Part shown: one piece after another, positions 51,501 through 62,830 of the stretch
Layout of the letters: each line of letters starts with the position of its first letter
Position numbering within the stretch: position 1 is the first letter of the stretch
Origin: Ailanthus altissimus
Taxonomy: Eukaryota > Streptophyta > Magnoliopsida > Sapindales > Simaroubaceae
Direction: 5' to 3'
Assembly: GCA_946807835.1 (NCBI GenBank)
Contig: OX327690.1
Location: forward strand, 8,342,501 to 8,406,500
Length of the DNA stretch: 64,000 nucleotides
Made by a program: the position numbers and the translations under genes
The notes under the pieces: model-generated
Told to the model about the DNA's origin: nothing
Databases searched by the model: none
Seen by the model: only the letters and a program-made list of their open reading frames with translations

Positions 51501-54500
51501 CCATACTTCAGAAAATTTGAATTCCAGTCAACCAAATCCTATATTCAGAATATATAATCTCAAAGCATATTTTTGTGTTATTGGCTCCAGAAAATAACAA
51601 AACTTCAAAAAACAATATGAATCACAGGTAAATCTTACTTGAGATTAAGCACAAGCATACATGATTACTTCATGCATAGAAGCTCAGAACAGCCAAAAAA
51701 AAAAAAACAATCCTCTTAATGTCATTTTAAATACATAATTAATAGAAGTTTTCCAAATAATGCAAAGCAATTTAAATTCCACAACATAAAACCTAAGTAC
51801 GTAGAGCCCACTAAAACAACTTTTTTTTCCTCTTTTTTGTTTGGAGGGTTGTTATGAAGGGGTTCGGTTAAGCTGAAATTTTTTTGCTATGCAACATTTA
51901 TAAACATCTAACTATCAGATAGATGCTACTTCTACAGTTACAGATTTATGAAACTATAATTTTTGCAGTGTACATATTTTGACTATAAAATTTACTTCTC
52001 ACCATCAAAAATAGACAAATTGTACATTACAAATTCTGAAATGCTCAAAGTAATCATATGAGCAACACAAGGACACGCAACAGAATAACAAAAAGTATGT
52101 ATGCCTACCATCAACACATCTATGACTAATTGGGAAGTCGTATATATTCCATGCATGTAACACTAGTAGGAAAGCAACATGGTTGGTATAAAGGGACCTA
52201 CATTTGGGTATTCCATATATAAAATTTGAGCTCAAAATTGGATGTGCTACACCTGACATACCCAGGTCAAATTATCTTGCCCCAATGATCCAAATTGCAA
52301 AAAATCGACTACAGCTACTTATAAAGAGGAAAACATATTCCCATGAACCACCATGCAAGAACTGCTTGAGATTTAAATGCATAAGTATTCAGAATGATTC
52401 ATACTAAAAATAAATAATAATTAATCAAAAAAGTATGCAGAGTGTAGACATACCAAAGTGCAAATGATAGAAATCCAGCACTCCACACTTTTGCTCTGGA
52501 ATTATCAGATAATAAGTTTTTAATATCTGAAGTTAGTATACTACTGAAGCCATTTACAGAAACTTGGCTCCTAAGGTCAATGTATGATCTCTCTACTATT
52601 AAAGCAGCTCTGTGCCTTTCTTCTGCCATCAGAGACAGAGCTTTCTCAATAGCTTCCCATGGCCATACCTTGATAACACCACCCACAGAACCTGACCACA
52701 GATCCCCTGGACCAAAGAGAAAAGAAATTAAGGGGAAATGAAGCATGACAACAAGTTATGGCAGATATAACAAGTCCTTCTGTCTGTGATAAGGAGGAGA
52801 ACTGAACTATGAATTCTCTTTCTTTGTCAGCAACCGAATCACTGTTAACAACCCATTGTTCTATTTAATCAATATTCCCAGCGCAGTCCCCTTTTTTCTT
52901 TTTTCTAATTAATGAGTAGATCTCTTTATGGTGTATGACTTGGGCAATTACCAATCACATAAAAGGACAATCCAGGGTGCAATATGCTGTATCATGAAAG
53001 AGACAGAAACACAAAGAAAAATTATCTCTAAAAGAAACCAGCAACAGGATATCTCCAGACAATTCTCAATCAAGTAGGTGTGGCAATATGTACAAGTACT
53101 GTCTACATTGTACACCAGAAAAGTCATCTTGACAAGCAAGAAGTTAGAGAAATGTTAATGAGCAATAACTTATCGTATTGTTTTATCATTATTTTGACTT
53201 GAAACTAACTAACATCTAAAACAACTCAATGCTAGTCACTGCAATTCAATAAAGCCATTCGTTCAAAGAGGTTGGCCTATACCATCGTCCTAAACAATAC
53301 ACAAATCCCTATTGAAAGAAATTTTCTAGTGCAGATCTTGCACCCAATATAGGCGAGGCTTGTGTTTACAATAGGTCATAACACAATTAATTTAGCTTTT
53401 AATCAATATTAAGTTTTAGAATTTAATAGTATCACCATACACAATAATGGAACCAATAACTTTAATAAATTCTCTGCCAAATTCTAGTTGATTATTGCTA
53501 TTCACTGCCTGTGAAATCATGTCATCAATTTACATTTCAAGATGGTATGGTCACAACATTAGCCACCAACCTTAAAAACAGTAATACAGTGAAAGCTGTA
53601 TAAATTAATAAAGCAACATCAGTTGTCAAGGTTTAGATTTTTCAATGAGTTAATAAGCTAATTATCACATCAAAGTCTTTTGTATCTTCTCAATCATTCT
53701 AGTTATTTTTCCACAAACTTATAATTCTCAGAATATAAATTTACCAAAAATCATTTATAAGTTCAATAAACTTGAACTTCTATAATAGTTTCATAATTTC
53801 TCGAACCTAGGTCTATAGTTTAGCTTCTCTCTCTTTCATCTTTTTTTATCCCAATAGGATCCTCTATACCCTTGCTCTTTATCATACAAAATCCACATTT
53901 CTGAAGTAAACTTTCCCTATCAAATTCTTCTCAACAAACTCATGAGAACCAATTGAGTTTAGGTTGAATATAATGCAATGATAACTAAATATTGATTTAT
54001 GTAATAACTAGGACAATAAGGATATTTTGGAAATGTAATATCTAACAAGTTTGGCTACAATATTGTCAAAACCAACAGGAATAATTATTTTAACCAGCTA
54101 TTAATTTATAGAGGCTTCACGCTACATAATAAGTGATATATAACCGATTAGTTAATGACCCATCACCAGCACCCAAAAAAACAAAAAAAATACAGTGCTA
54201 GAGAGATAGAGAGATTGACCAAATAAATTCCTTTGTTTGAAAATCAATTCATGCCTAATTTTCATAATGAGAAATACTAAGATAATGTAACAAAGATCAT
54301 GTAGTTAAAGATAGAATGGCAGAAATGACAATTGTTAGAAAATTGGTGATTCAACAATTTTGGTTGGACAAGAATTGAGATGAATACCAAAGTGGAGAGT
54401 CACAAGAAATTTAGAACGTATAGGACACGTATAGAGAAGTCTAAGACGTGTAGGACACGAAAGGGGAAGTGAAACGGAACTTAAAAATGCGAAGGAAACG

Positions 54501-56296
54501 AAAAAATCGCGGGAGAAGCTGCCAACGCCACGGCGATGGGCACGAGAAGGGCCAGCGCCGCAGCCCCCAGGGATGAGCGCCATGGCGCCCAGACGCGTCA
54601 GGATGTCCGTTTTGGTTTGGGATTTCAAGTTTTGGGAAGTTTTGGACTTCCAAAATAAGTGGACTCTTACTCCAACAAGGAATAGGGTTTGTAGGCACGA
54701 AATACACCGTATATAAACACTTGTAAACCCTTTGTTTAAGATTAAGCATTCAAGGTTTCAAGATGTAACTATAAGAGAGAATAAAAGAGCTAAGTAGGCA
54801 CTAAGTGCGTGGTACACTAGGGTGTAACTTTTAGGGAGTGTTTTTTCTTTAGGTTCTTTGAATGAATAAAAGAGAAACACTATAGATCCTTTTGACTTAG
54901 ATGCTCAGGCTATTCTTTTGTTCCTTATAAAAATCTCTTATAAGGAGATACTAAGAGGTCTTAGGGAGTCATAGTGATTAAAGGTAAATACTTAGAGGTC
55001 TCTATGGGAGATACTAAGGGGTCTCTATGGGAGATACTAAGGGGTCTTATGAGATCATTGATGATGTAAGAAGATACTTAGCGATCTATTTCAATAATAA
55101 GAAGCTGGATCATGAATCCTCCGTAGACATAGGCAATTTTGGGCCGAACTTTGTATATCTTGTGTCTTGTTGATTAATTTGTTTTCTTTATCTTTATTGG
55201 TGTATTAATCTTATGTGTTCTTACTTATGGTGTGAATTATGGTTTTCTGCTGCGCATAGAGTAAAAGAGGTATCAAGGCTGTGACTTAGTTGATGCCATA
55301 AAGGTGTCAAATTAAAGTGCATGTCTTGATATCCGCAACAACAATATTAAAATCGATAAAATGGCTTCGTGATCTAATAATAACAATAAAAATAATGTTA
55401 CATATAACTTGTCTCAAGTTGTATCTCAAATAATAATTAATCAAATAATCATTATATGTAATAGATAATTTTAAAATTTTCACTATTTCACGAGATTGGG
55501 ATGTATAGCATTATTCTAACAATCTAACAATAAAGTAGAGAAAACAATAATAGAAATGATATTTTTGAGACGTACCATAAGAGGAAATGCAAAGGGAGAG
55601 AACAGGGCCACGATGGGCCTGCCAAGAGAAAGCATCCCTAAACCCATCATTATCCAAAGAATTACAATTCATCTTCCAACACCTCATTTGGCCATCTCTA
55701 TGCCCACTCCACATCACTCCACTCGCTTCATCCCCAACCATACAAATCACGGACGTCACTCCCTTTACTGACTCCTTAAACGGGGCAGTTCCATTCTCGC
55801 TCTCGTTCTCGTTATACAAGTCTTTCAAATTCCACACTCTCACCCCATTCTCTGCCCCCGCCCACAACTGCTTCTCCGTACACACAATCGTCCTTAAAAA
55901 ACATCCGATTTGCGTCTCTCTCAATGGGTGCGGCCTCACCTCCAGACTTGGCGGGCGCTCCGGGTGCACTGCAGCCCGAACCGGCGGTTTAAACATCGGA
56001 ATGTCTCTGCCTTTGCCGATGAACTCGGGAAGGGGTGAAGAAGAACCAGCAGAGCCCCTGTTTCGATTATCATTTTCTGTTGAGAGCTTGCGGTCTAAGA
56101 AGTCCATCATGTAATCGAGGCGTCTGACGGTCGAATTGGAAGGCTTTGATTCCGTCTCATCATCTGAAGAAGACGAGGACAAGGACGAAAAGTAGCGATC
56201 GAAAATTTTGGTGCCTTGGTTGTCGGTGTAGGAGTGCGATGTGGCAGAGGAAACGACGTCGTGGGTATTGAAGTCTATGAGGGGAGGAGGATCCAT
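36550..56296 (-). CDS. FRA3: WD40-containing inositol polyphosphate 5-phosphatase, FRA3-like
   Basis: The family (Arabidopsis FRA3/5PTase12-14) removes the 5-phosphate of inositol phosphates and phosphoinositides; FRA3 acts in actin organisation and secondary wall deposition in fibres. Exons on the minus strand: 56296-55576, 52706-52454, 48641-47831, 47505-47381, 46884-46800, 45792-45627, 45524-45484, 45381-45114, 43848-43725, 38151-37791, 36906-36550. All introns are GT..AG and phases agree, giving about 1103 codons (Arabidopsis FRA3 is ~1101). N-terminal WD40 blades: [41 protein letters not shown]. Catalytic domain: LAGTWNVGQ (about residue 540), [54 protein letters not shown]. The start ATG at 56296 precedes a Ser/Asp-rich leader. 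No damage is seen in the exons. Symbol given by homology, which paralogue is uncertain. Confidence 0.9.
39021..39212 (+). repeat. 5' LTR of copia element 2
   Basis: TGTTAGAGTCAACAATTATG to TCATACTTTGTCA. Contains three near copies of a (C/T)ATTACAGCT unit (CTTATTACAGCTGTGTATTACAGCT...). A TATA-like TCCTATAAATTAG is at about 39152. Confidence 0.95.
39213..39225 (+). other. primer-binding site of copia element 2
   Basis: TGGTATCAGAGCC, the perfect 13-base match to the initiator methionine tRNA 3' end used by plant copia elements, immediately after the LTR. Confidence 0.95.
39226..39811 (+). other. leader and gag remnant of copia element 2
   Basis: Only a trace of gag is left: a zinc-knuckle-like stretch with [13 protein letters not shown] near 39715-39750. 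Most of a normal ~250-codon gag is deleted. Tandem-like similarity is seen between 39215-39300 and 39310-39370 (AGCCTGCATTGCCACTT...AAATTTCTTGAAAAAA), a local duplication. Confidence 0.65.
39812..41095 (+). pseudogene. copia 2 protease and integrase
   Basis: The open piece 39812-40693 has protease [15 protein letters not shown], then [20 protein letters not shown], the pre-integrase zinc motif region ([28 protein letters not shown]) and the start of the integrase core ([22 protein letters not shown]). It stops at a TGA at 40691-40693 where the family has tryptophan. The core resumes at 40710-40900 ([11 protein letters not shown]) with a frameshift, and 40897-41091 holds [18 protein letters not shown] and [14 protein letters not shown]. 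Confidence 0.85.
41096..43292 (+). pseudogene. copia 2 integrase tail, reverse transcriptase and RNase H
   Basis: 41120-41674 is the integrase tail and linker ([21 protein letters not shown]). RT starts at 41690 ([19 protein letters not shown]), is cut by a TGA at 41903-41905 in a usual tryptophan codon, continues at 41915 ([39 protein letters not shown]), shifts frame near 42280 and reaches the catalytic [11 protein letters not shown] at about 42350. A stop at about 42504 and a frameshift near 42590 follow. RNase [37 protein letters not shown], a TAG at 42910-42912 in the usual tryptophan codon, then [13 protein letters not shown] and [20 protein letters not shown] to the end at 43292. Confidence 0.9.
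43291..43300 (+). other. polypurine tract of copia element 2
   Basis: TAAGAGAGAG directly before the 3' LTR and overlapping the end of pol. Confidence 0.8.
43301..43493 (+). repeat. 3' LTR of copia element 2
   Basis: Matches 39021-39212 apart from about 8 changes. The terminal CA has become CG. Followed by the target duplication CTAAC. Confidence 0.95.
45525..45626 (-). other. 102-nt in-frame intron (possible exitron) in the 5-phosphatase gene
   Basis: Borders are G|GTATGATG and TTTCTGTTGCAG|CT. Length is a multiple of three and no stop occurs in frame, so splicing gives ...[12 protein letters not shown]... and retention adds 34 residues. The added segment is strongly hydrophobic ([13 protein letters not shown], then MYLFWLVY and LPLVLSVA) and looks like a membrane-spanning or re-entrant stretch. 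It sits after [19 protein letters not shown] and before the GDFNYR motif. Confidence 0.7.
48642..52453 (-). other. large second intron of the 5-phosphatase gene
   Basis: 3.8 kb with good splice sites. It holds an AT-rich transposon-like block (about 49040-51015), GTAT/TA microsatellites (49440-49480, 50308-50330) and otherwise no coding signal. Confidence 0.7.
49040..51015. mobile_element. possible TIR element (with smaller one nested) in intron 2
   Basis: The left end reads TTTGGCATGCCGAATTGGAA then GGATTAGACTAGAT. The right end reads in reverse TTTGGTTTGCCTGACTAG then AGGTTGGATTGGAC. Both are preceded by CCATTTGG-type sequence. Inside, 49650-50060 has a second inverted pair (GGGACAACTTATCCCATG and GGAACAACTAATCCCATG, with CCAAACATGGGATAGGG and GTTTGGTACCATGTGG). 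No transposase. Confidence 0.4.
54333..55340 (+). mobile_element. solo LTR in intron 1 of the 5-phosphatase gene
   Basis: 1008 bp, beginning TGTTAGAAAATTGGTGATTC and ending ATCCGCAACA, flanked by perfect 5-bp duplications ACAAT (54328-54332 and 55341-55345). It aligns with the LTR at 61564-62431: ATTCAACAAT near the start, AGTGAAACGG, GACTCTTACTCCAA, TATATAAAC and TTTGTATATCTTGTG-like end blocks. It holds a GC-rich array (54490-54600), a TATA box CGTATATAAACAC (about 54711) and a short tandem repeat GGAGATACTAAGGGGTCT (about 54960-55045). It lies antisense to the host gene, in intron 1 (52707-55575). Confidence 0.9.
54490..54605. repeat. GC-rich palindromic motif array in the solo LTR
   Basis: CCAACGCCACGGCGATGGGC, CCAGCGCCGCAGCCCC, GAGCGCCATGGCGCCCAG and ACGCGTCAG, a strikingly GC-rich patch in AT-rich DNA about 105-220 bp upstream of the TATA box. 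Confidence 0.75.
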
Positions 56297-57535
56297 CAGT
56301 TTACTGTTTGAGAGAGGAACAGGAAATCCGGGAGGAGTATTTCAGACAAATGAGATTGAATCGGAGTTTACGAGAAATAACCGGTGTTTGCTTTTTCCTT
56401 ATAGTTACTGGTCTACTACTATGCTAATAGAATAGGCAGGCATAGTCGAGTGGGGTGAGGTTCTGTTCCTGTCTTCTCTCTTCTATTCTCATTTTCTTTA
56501 TTATTTTAAATAATAAATAAAGTGTTTCAAAACAAAATGATAGTAAATAAATAGAGAGAAGTTCATTATTCTAACCGTCTATTGAGTATTAAATATGACC
56601 TCTGTGTCTCCTCACTTTATATCGATTTAATAAGAGCGGGTGTGATTCGATTTGATTTAATTTAATTTAAATTTTTAAAAAAATTAAACTAATATTTTTA
56701 TAGTTGAAAATTAAATTTTGAATTGATTTTTTTTATTTGATTTTTTTAATTTTAAAAATTAAAGATTTTTTTTAAAATTTATAAAGAATTATATGTAGTT
56801 AAATATATGTTAATATTTTTAATTATTTAATAAATGAACGTCACGTAATAAATAAATATTATTTTATTAAAAAATTAATTTTTTCAATTCAATTTTTATT
56901 TAATAAAAACCGAATTAAATTAGCTAATTTTTCTTAAATAAAAATTAAAAGTTTTTTTATATAAAAAATCGAATTGAATTGACTAATTCGATTCCTAATT
57001 TTATTTATCCACTCTTAAAAGTTAATATCGAAATTTTTTTCTTTCAAAATGAGAACATGATATTATAAATTGGCTGGATGTAATATGTTGCCACAATTTT
57101 GTTATTGTTAAAAACATCACTATTAGTGAAAAGTGATGGAAAGAGAGAGTAACATTTTAGTAAAGATAACTAGTATAGCTAGTTTGTGATGATGGACTCA
57201 AATTATTATGTGCAATTAATAATAATAATTGGTTTTAGGGTCATAATTTATTGGTTCGAGAAATATAATAATATGGTTACAATAGTCAACTAAAGATCAT
57301 GGTTTATAAGTTATAAAAAAATGTATTTATTTTGGTAGTATAATCAAAAAGTCGATCTTTCAAGTAAATGTTGAATGTTAGTAATAGTGTGAATAGAGTA
57401 ACGAGAAAAATAGTGTAAAAGGTAACAGAGAAGTTAGTGTCCAAAAGTTAATAGCGAAGCGCGACAAATGGCAAGTGTATTGAGAAGTCTCGTATAATAT
57501 CCAATAAAGTAAATCTATTACCATTTATCCATAAT
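56297..57535. other. promoter and upstream region of the 5-phosphatase gene
   Basis: Directly upstream of the ATG is a presumed 5' UTR/promoter with no clear TATA box. From 56470 the sequence becomes very AT-rich (56640-57000 in particular). No gene seen. Confidence 0.5.
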
Positions 57536-60500
57536 TGGGGTGGGCAAAATTTTCGTTCTCAACCCAACCCGTCTCAAAATTTCGGGTCGGGACAGAAAAG
57601 AAAATCTGTTCGAGATCCGTTTGGAATAGAAATTTCTATCATAAACAGGTCAGATTTGAGAATTTTTCGAACCTTTTATTTATTTATTTATTTATTCATT
57701 CTTTTGAAGTAAAATGGCGTCGTTTTGCTCATTTTTGAAAATTAAACCCCCCTCCCCCAAAACTCGCAAAACACCTTCTAATCTTCAGCTTAATTCTCAC
57801 TCAAATTTTTCTCTCACCATCGTCGTCTACTCAACCTGTCGTTAGTCAACTATTCGCCTCCAACATGAAGTCGTTGTGCTGCCATAAAGTGCCATTGACC
57901 CGAGGCTAAGACGCCATTTGACATGTCGTGACATCGCCGTTTCACACGCTGTGATGCTGCTACTGTCGTGTATCAACCACTACATAGTCCTTTGGTATAT
58001 TTTGTTTAATTTACTAGTGAGAATTAATTTTATTGTTTCTATAATTTTTGGTATTGAACACTTGATATGGGTTAAGCTTATTTTTTTAATTCTTATTTAA
58101 ATTTTGTTGAAGGTCGCTAATGGTACTGATTAGCAATTAATATACCTAAGATTGATTTGCTTTGTGCCAATAAATATATGAATATGAAGATATTGTAATT
58201 TGAGTCATAGCATGGCGAATGGCTGATTGATTGCTTGAGGTTGTTCAAATGTTTCCATTTGGTTTAATAAGTTTAATTGGCTAGCTTGATAAATTTTCGT
58301 TATAAAATTAGCACTTTGAACATAATGTTTTTGGCTAGCCAATAAAGAGTAACTCTTGTTTTGACCTGCTGATTATGCATATAATTTTGGTCACAGAGAT
58401 GAGTAATTTATTCATAATGTTGTTTACACGACTGAATTTTTGCATTTATATAAAAGATTGTGTTAAAGGTAAAATATGATGGATAATTTTAAATATAGAA
58501 CGTGTGTGTGTGTATACGTATATATTTTCAAGTATAAATGTTCACACATTTTTAATGAGGACTTATAAGTGCACGAGGACTCTTAAGACAAAAAAAAAAA
58601 ATTCATTGACCAACCAATATGAATTAATCTATCTTTCTATTTCTTAAATATAACAAATGAAGACTTGAATATTAATCCACAAGTGCGGTTGCCATTAAAA
58701 TATGCTTTTCATCATAGGATGATAAGAGTGACATATAAAAATGTAAAAAACTTTTGGTAATTTTAAGAAACTAAAGTAAGGTAATTGGTAATTTCTCGAA
58801 TTTCAAAATTAAATGTAATTGAATTTATTGTATGCAAGTGTTTTTCGAGCTGCTTAACGTGGGCTGTTTCAATTTTAAATTGCATGATTGCATTGTGCTG
58901 AAATGGGTTAATCTACTTTAATGTGTACAAATTGTATATGTCAAATTTGTTAAACAACTTACATTTTTTTTTTAATAAAATCCCATATTTCGCTAGGGAT
59001 ATTTGGAACATTAAGCTTGGTTTAGACTTCAACTTATATAGCTAGGGATATGTCAATAGCTTTATGCTAATGCCTTATAACATACAAAATATAGATGTTA
59101 GCATATAAATTATATTAAGATATTATTATTTTTTTTAATTGCATATAGTTTTTTTAAACTCATTTGTTTATAAATAATGAACTCAGATTCAAGTTTAACA
59201 GATAATAATATTGTGAAATTATATTTTTAGTTAAATTTTAAAGATGATCATGAGGGGGATAAAAGTAATTAAGAAAAAGTTTTCCTTCTGTCACACCTAC
59301 ACTTTAATAAAAAAAAAGAGAGAGTTTATGCAACAAACATCAACACAAAGATCAAAAACATGATTGTACTTCAAGAAAAGTATAATGGTAAAAGACAAAG
59401 CACAATGCAATCACTGTGATACGTTGATTAGTTGTCATTCAGTATTACATAAAACTAGTGGTATGTCAAAGCACTTAAAGAGATGTGTCAAGCACAACAA
59501 GAAAGTGATTGATGATCAGCAAGAAGTTTTTAGTAAAGAATTCACTGGAGAAGAGGGAGAGAGTAGTAATGTTATATTCAGAGGATGGAGTCAAGCATCA
59601 TATCAACAAGCCCTTATTAAAATAATGGTGATGGATGAGCTACCTTTTAGTTTTATGGAGAATGTCGGGTTTCAATATTATAATAGCATAACAGTTCCTA
59701 GATTTGATGTCTCATCCTGTAAAACCATAACAAGAGATGCAGGTGAGTTGCTTGGTTTGGAAAAAGGCTTGTTAAAGAGTTTGATTAGTGGGTAATGAGT
59801 GACCTTGACCACTGACATTTGGACTTCTATTTATAATCATAGTTATATGGTTGTCATAGCTCACTTCATAAATAGTCATTGGCATTTGCATAGGAGAATT
59901 TTGAGTTTTGCCTTATTTTAAATCACAAAGGATATTCGATCGGGAAGCAGTTGGAAGATTATTTGTTGGATTGGGGTGTTGATAAAATATTCTATGTAAC
60001 AATTGATAATGCAAGTGCTAATGATATTGTTGTGTGTCTATTTTAAACGTGATTGTGATAGGTGAGTTGAAGGATTTAAATGAGAATGTGGTTGCTATAT
60101 GCAATGTAGTTAAATATGTTAAATCTTCTGTATAACACTTGCAAGCCTTTAAGTATTATATAGAAAGGGTGAAAATTGAGTATAATGAAAGTGTGGTATT
60201 AGATGTGCTAGTTAGATGAAATTTCACCTACTTAATGTTGACGACTGCATTGAAATTTCGGAAGGCTTTTGATATGATGGCATACGATGATCTTATATAT
60301 GAGAGTTATTTTTTAGAGGAAAAAATGAAAAAAGAAGACAAGGGCCACTAGTTAGCTCAAATTAGGAGAATGCTAAGTATTTTGTGTTATTTTTACAATC
60401 TTTTTATGAATCGATATTAAAATTTAGTGCTTCATTAAGTGTTACCTTTATAGACTGCTTCAATGAGATTTTCATGATACATTTCTGCTTAACAAAAATG

Positions 60501-61563
60501 AGTAAAAGTGATGATTTTTCCTTAGGAGCCATGACAGACAAGATGAGCTTAAAATTTGATAAATATCAGGAATCCACAGAGAGGATTAACAAGATTTTAA
60601 TAATTGGTACTCTACTTGATTCACAGCATAAGATGTAATTTATTGGATTTTGTTTTGCAAAACTCTTTAGTCATGACTGTTGAAGAACTAAAGAAATGAA
60701 GCATCTCAGTTATGAGTTATTGTTTAGGCTTTAAGAAGCCTACAATGCATTATATGGTAAATCCTCTAATGCTAATAGTATTGTTGTTGGTTGTGGGAGT
60801 AGTAGTACTAGTAATATAGTTATTTCATAGTCACAAAGTATTTGGTGGCCCCTAAACCTTACTAGTTCAAGATGTTATGCAGCGCGATAACCCCTAAAGT
60901 GAATATATTAGGCTTGCAGAGGACGATAATGATTTAGAAGAAGTGGATAAGGTGGAAAAATACTTGATGGATAAACTTGAGAATTCTCGCAACTTGTATT
61001 TTGATGTTTTGCAGTGGTGAAGGTTGAATGCCGAGAGATATCCAATTTTGTCACGTATATCTAGAGATGTGCTTATTATAACTATATCTATTGTGGCCTT
61101 TGAGTCAGCTTTCAGTACTTGAGGTTGTATTCTTGATTCATTCCGAAGTTTGTTGACTCCGAAGGTAGTGGAGGGCTTAATATGTGGACAAAATTGGATA
61201 CAATCTTTGCTTCTGATAGATAAATTAAAACGAGAAGAAGGATTGCTTACAGAAGTTAAATATTATGACCAACTGGAAACAGGTAAAATAATGTGAATTA
61301 CTATAACAAAATTTAAATGTTTATATTTATGTTTTTTATTGTTACTTTTTTTTTCATGTAGACTTTGTGCATTTGTCGATACAAGAGCATCTACGAGCAC
61401 CGACACCATATTAGCAGTAAAATTTATTATTCGCATTTACTTTGTTGGTACTAAATTATTATATTTTGGACTTTATGTTTGATTTGATCTGTATTGCTTT
61501 TTAGTATGTTGTTATGTTGTATTGTAGTGGGTTTTAAATGTCAATGTGATTATTGGTATTTAT
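57536..61563 (+). mobile_element. hAT-superfamily DNA transposon, decayed, 3' end lost
   Basis: The left end carries GGGGTGGGCAAAATTTTCG followed by CCCAACCCG and CGGGTCGGGA, the kind of end common in plant hAT elements. Transposase remnants lie at 59364-61250. The right terminal repeat is not found, because a copia LTR begins at 61564. The C-rich, TC-rich stretch at 57750-57880 looks like a leader. Confidence in the left edge is modest. Confidence 0.6.
59364..61260 (+). pseudogene. hAT transposase pseudogene (BED zinc finger, RICESLEEPER-like)
   Basis: The start region has a BED-type finger: AQCNHCDTLISCHS, then a GMSKHLKRC ending (about 59395-59485). ELPFSFMENVGFQYY (59637-59685) is the segment that usually follows in plant hATs. 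After a stop at 59793 further blocks are visible out of frame: LTTDIWTS-like (about 59800-59835) and VTIDNASAND (about 60000). The C-terminal dimerisation domain reads at 61015-61200 with RYPILSRISRDVL and VAFESAFST. Many stops and shifts make it inactive. The catalytic acidic residues cannot all be placed. Confidence 0.75.
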
Positions 61564-62431
61564 TGTAGATTTGGTGATTCAACAATCTTGTTTGAGCTAG
61601 AATAGAAAAGAATATCAAAGAGAAGAGTTACAAGAAGTTTAAAATGTATGGAACATACATGAAAAAATCTAGGATGTGTGAGATACGAATAGGGAAGTGA
61701 AACGGGACTCGAATATGTAAAGAAAGCAAGAAAAAGCATGGAAGCTGGGTAGAGCTGAGTGCCGCGGCGCCCAAATTAGAAACCCAGTACCACGGCACTA
61801 GCCATGATTAACTCAGCGCCGCGGTGCCAGAGTGAGCAGAGTCAGTTTTTGTTTCGGAGTTTTAAGTTTTGGACTTTCAAAACATGTAGACTCTTACTCC
61901 AATAAAGATTAGGGTTAGTAGGCATGAAATAATCCCTATATAAACCCTTGTAAATTCTTTAGTTGAGGTTAAACATTAAGAAAGACTCTAAGAGAGGGAC
62001 GAATTAGTTAGACACTAAATGCTTATATGCACTAAGGTGGAACTATTGTTTGGATGTTCATTATTCATGGGAGAGCAATGGTATACTAAACATTAGATCC
62101 TTTTGAGGGTTCTTCATTGAGTTTTCTTTGTAAAATCTCTAGGGAGTTAATAAGAGAGGCTAGGATCCTTGGATCCACCATGGATGTAGGCAATCTCTAA
62201 GGAGTTAATAAGAGAGGCTAGGATCCTTGGATCTACTATGGACGTTGGCAATTTGGCCGAACCACGTAAATGATTGTGTTGTACACTTTATTATATGTTT
62301 TGAATTCTTGCTATTTTTGTTTGATATCCAGGTTATTTCGCTATGCAAAGAGGTTAGAGTTCAAGGTTGAACTTAGTTAAGGTTCTTCGCTTTAACCTAA
62401 TCTTATGGAAATAAGGGCAATTCCTCCAACA
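61564..62431 (+). repeat. 5' LTR of copia element 3
   Basis: TGTAGATTTGGTGATTC to CTCCAACA. TATA box CCCTATATAAACCC at about 61934. GC-rich array at 61745-61850. An internal direct repeat (GAGTTAATAAGAGAGGCTAG, at about 62144 and 62200) parallels the different short repeat of the solo LTR copy. Confidence 0.8.
61745..61850. repeat. GC-rich palindromic motif array
   Basis: GAGTGCCGCGGCGCCC, CAGTACCACGGCACTAG and CAGCGCCGCGGTGCCAG, the clearest three-unit example, with spacers of about 15 bp, about 85-190 bp upstream of the TATA box. Confidence 0.8.
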
Positions 62432-62481
62432 TATTAGTATCAAAGCTAAGGTTCGATAATACACATCAAGAGATTTAAACC

Positions 62482-62830
62482 ATGGCTACAATAAAGCAAG
62501 AAATAGATAAGTTCAATAGAATGAATGACTTTAATTTTTGAAGAAAGAAGGTTAGGGGTCTATTAGTGAAGGAAGGGCTAGACTCAGCCTAGGAAAAAAC
62601 AGCTCCTCAACTAATGAAGGGAAGACAACTTTAAAGTCCGGACAGAAATATTGGGACACGATTTAAAAAAAAAGCTCACAGCATTATAATCTTAGCGTTA
62701 AGTGACAAAGTATTAAGAAAAATTGGTGATGAAGAAATCACCTTGGGGCTGTGGAAGAGTGATATGCCTTGATCCTTAAAATGGATTATTTAAAATATAA
62801 AAAAATGAAAACTTATTTTTTAAGATGAGA
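62482..62830 (+). pseudogene. copia element 3 gag, N-terminal remnant
   Basis: MATIKQEIDKFNRMNDFNF is followed by a stop in the place of a tryptophan-like residue (the family has F-x-x-W-R-R-K), then RKKVRGLLVKEGLDSA, ILALSDKVLRKIGDEEI and LKMDYLKYKKMKTYF. The order matches the UBN2-type gag of copia elements. At least three stops or shifts. Confidence 0.65.

Larger units (their letters stand above)
61564..62830 (+). mobile_element. Ty1/copia element 3: 5' LTR, primer site and gag start
   Basis: LTR 61564-62431 (868 bp), then TATTAGTATCAAAGCTAAGG resembling a methionine-tRNA primer site, then a broken gag from ATG 62482. Pol is absent: the element ends where gypsy sequence begins near 62830-62950. 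It has the same LTR family as the solo LTR in intron 1 of the 5-phosphatase gene, and interrupts the hAT element. Confidence 0.75.

Noticed and set aside
54335..54749. Two ~100-codon minus-strand frames in intron 1
   Set aside because: They lie within the solo LTR and its GC-rich array; no homology to a protein family seen.
55587..56114. 175-codon open frame antisense to exon 1 of the 5-phosphatase
   Set aside because: The exon on the other strand has clear WD40 homology and splice logic; this frame has no recognisable domain.
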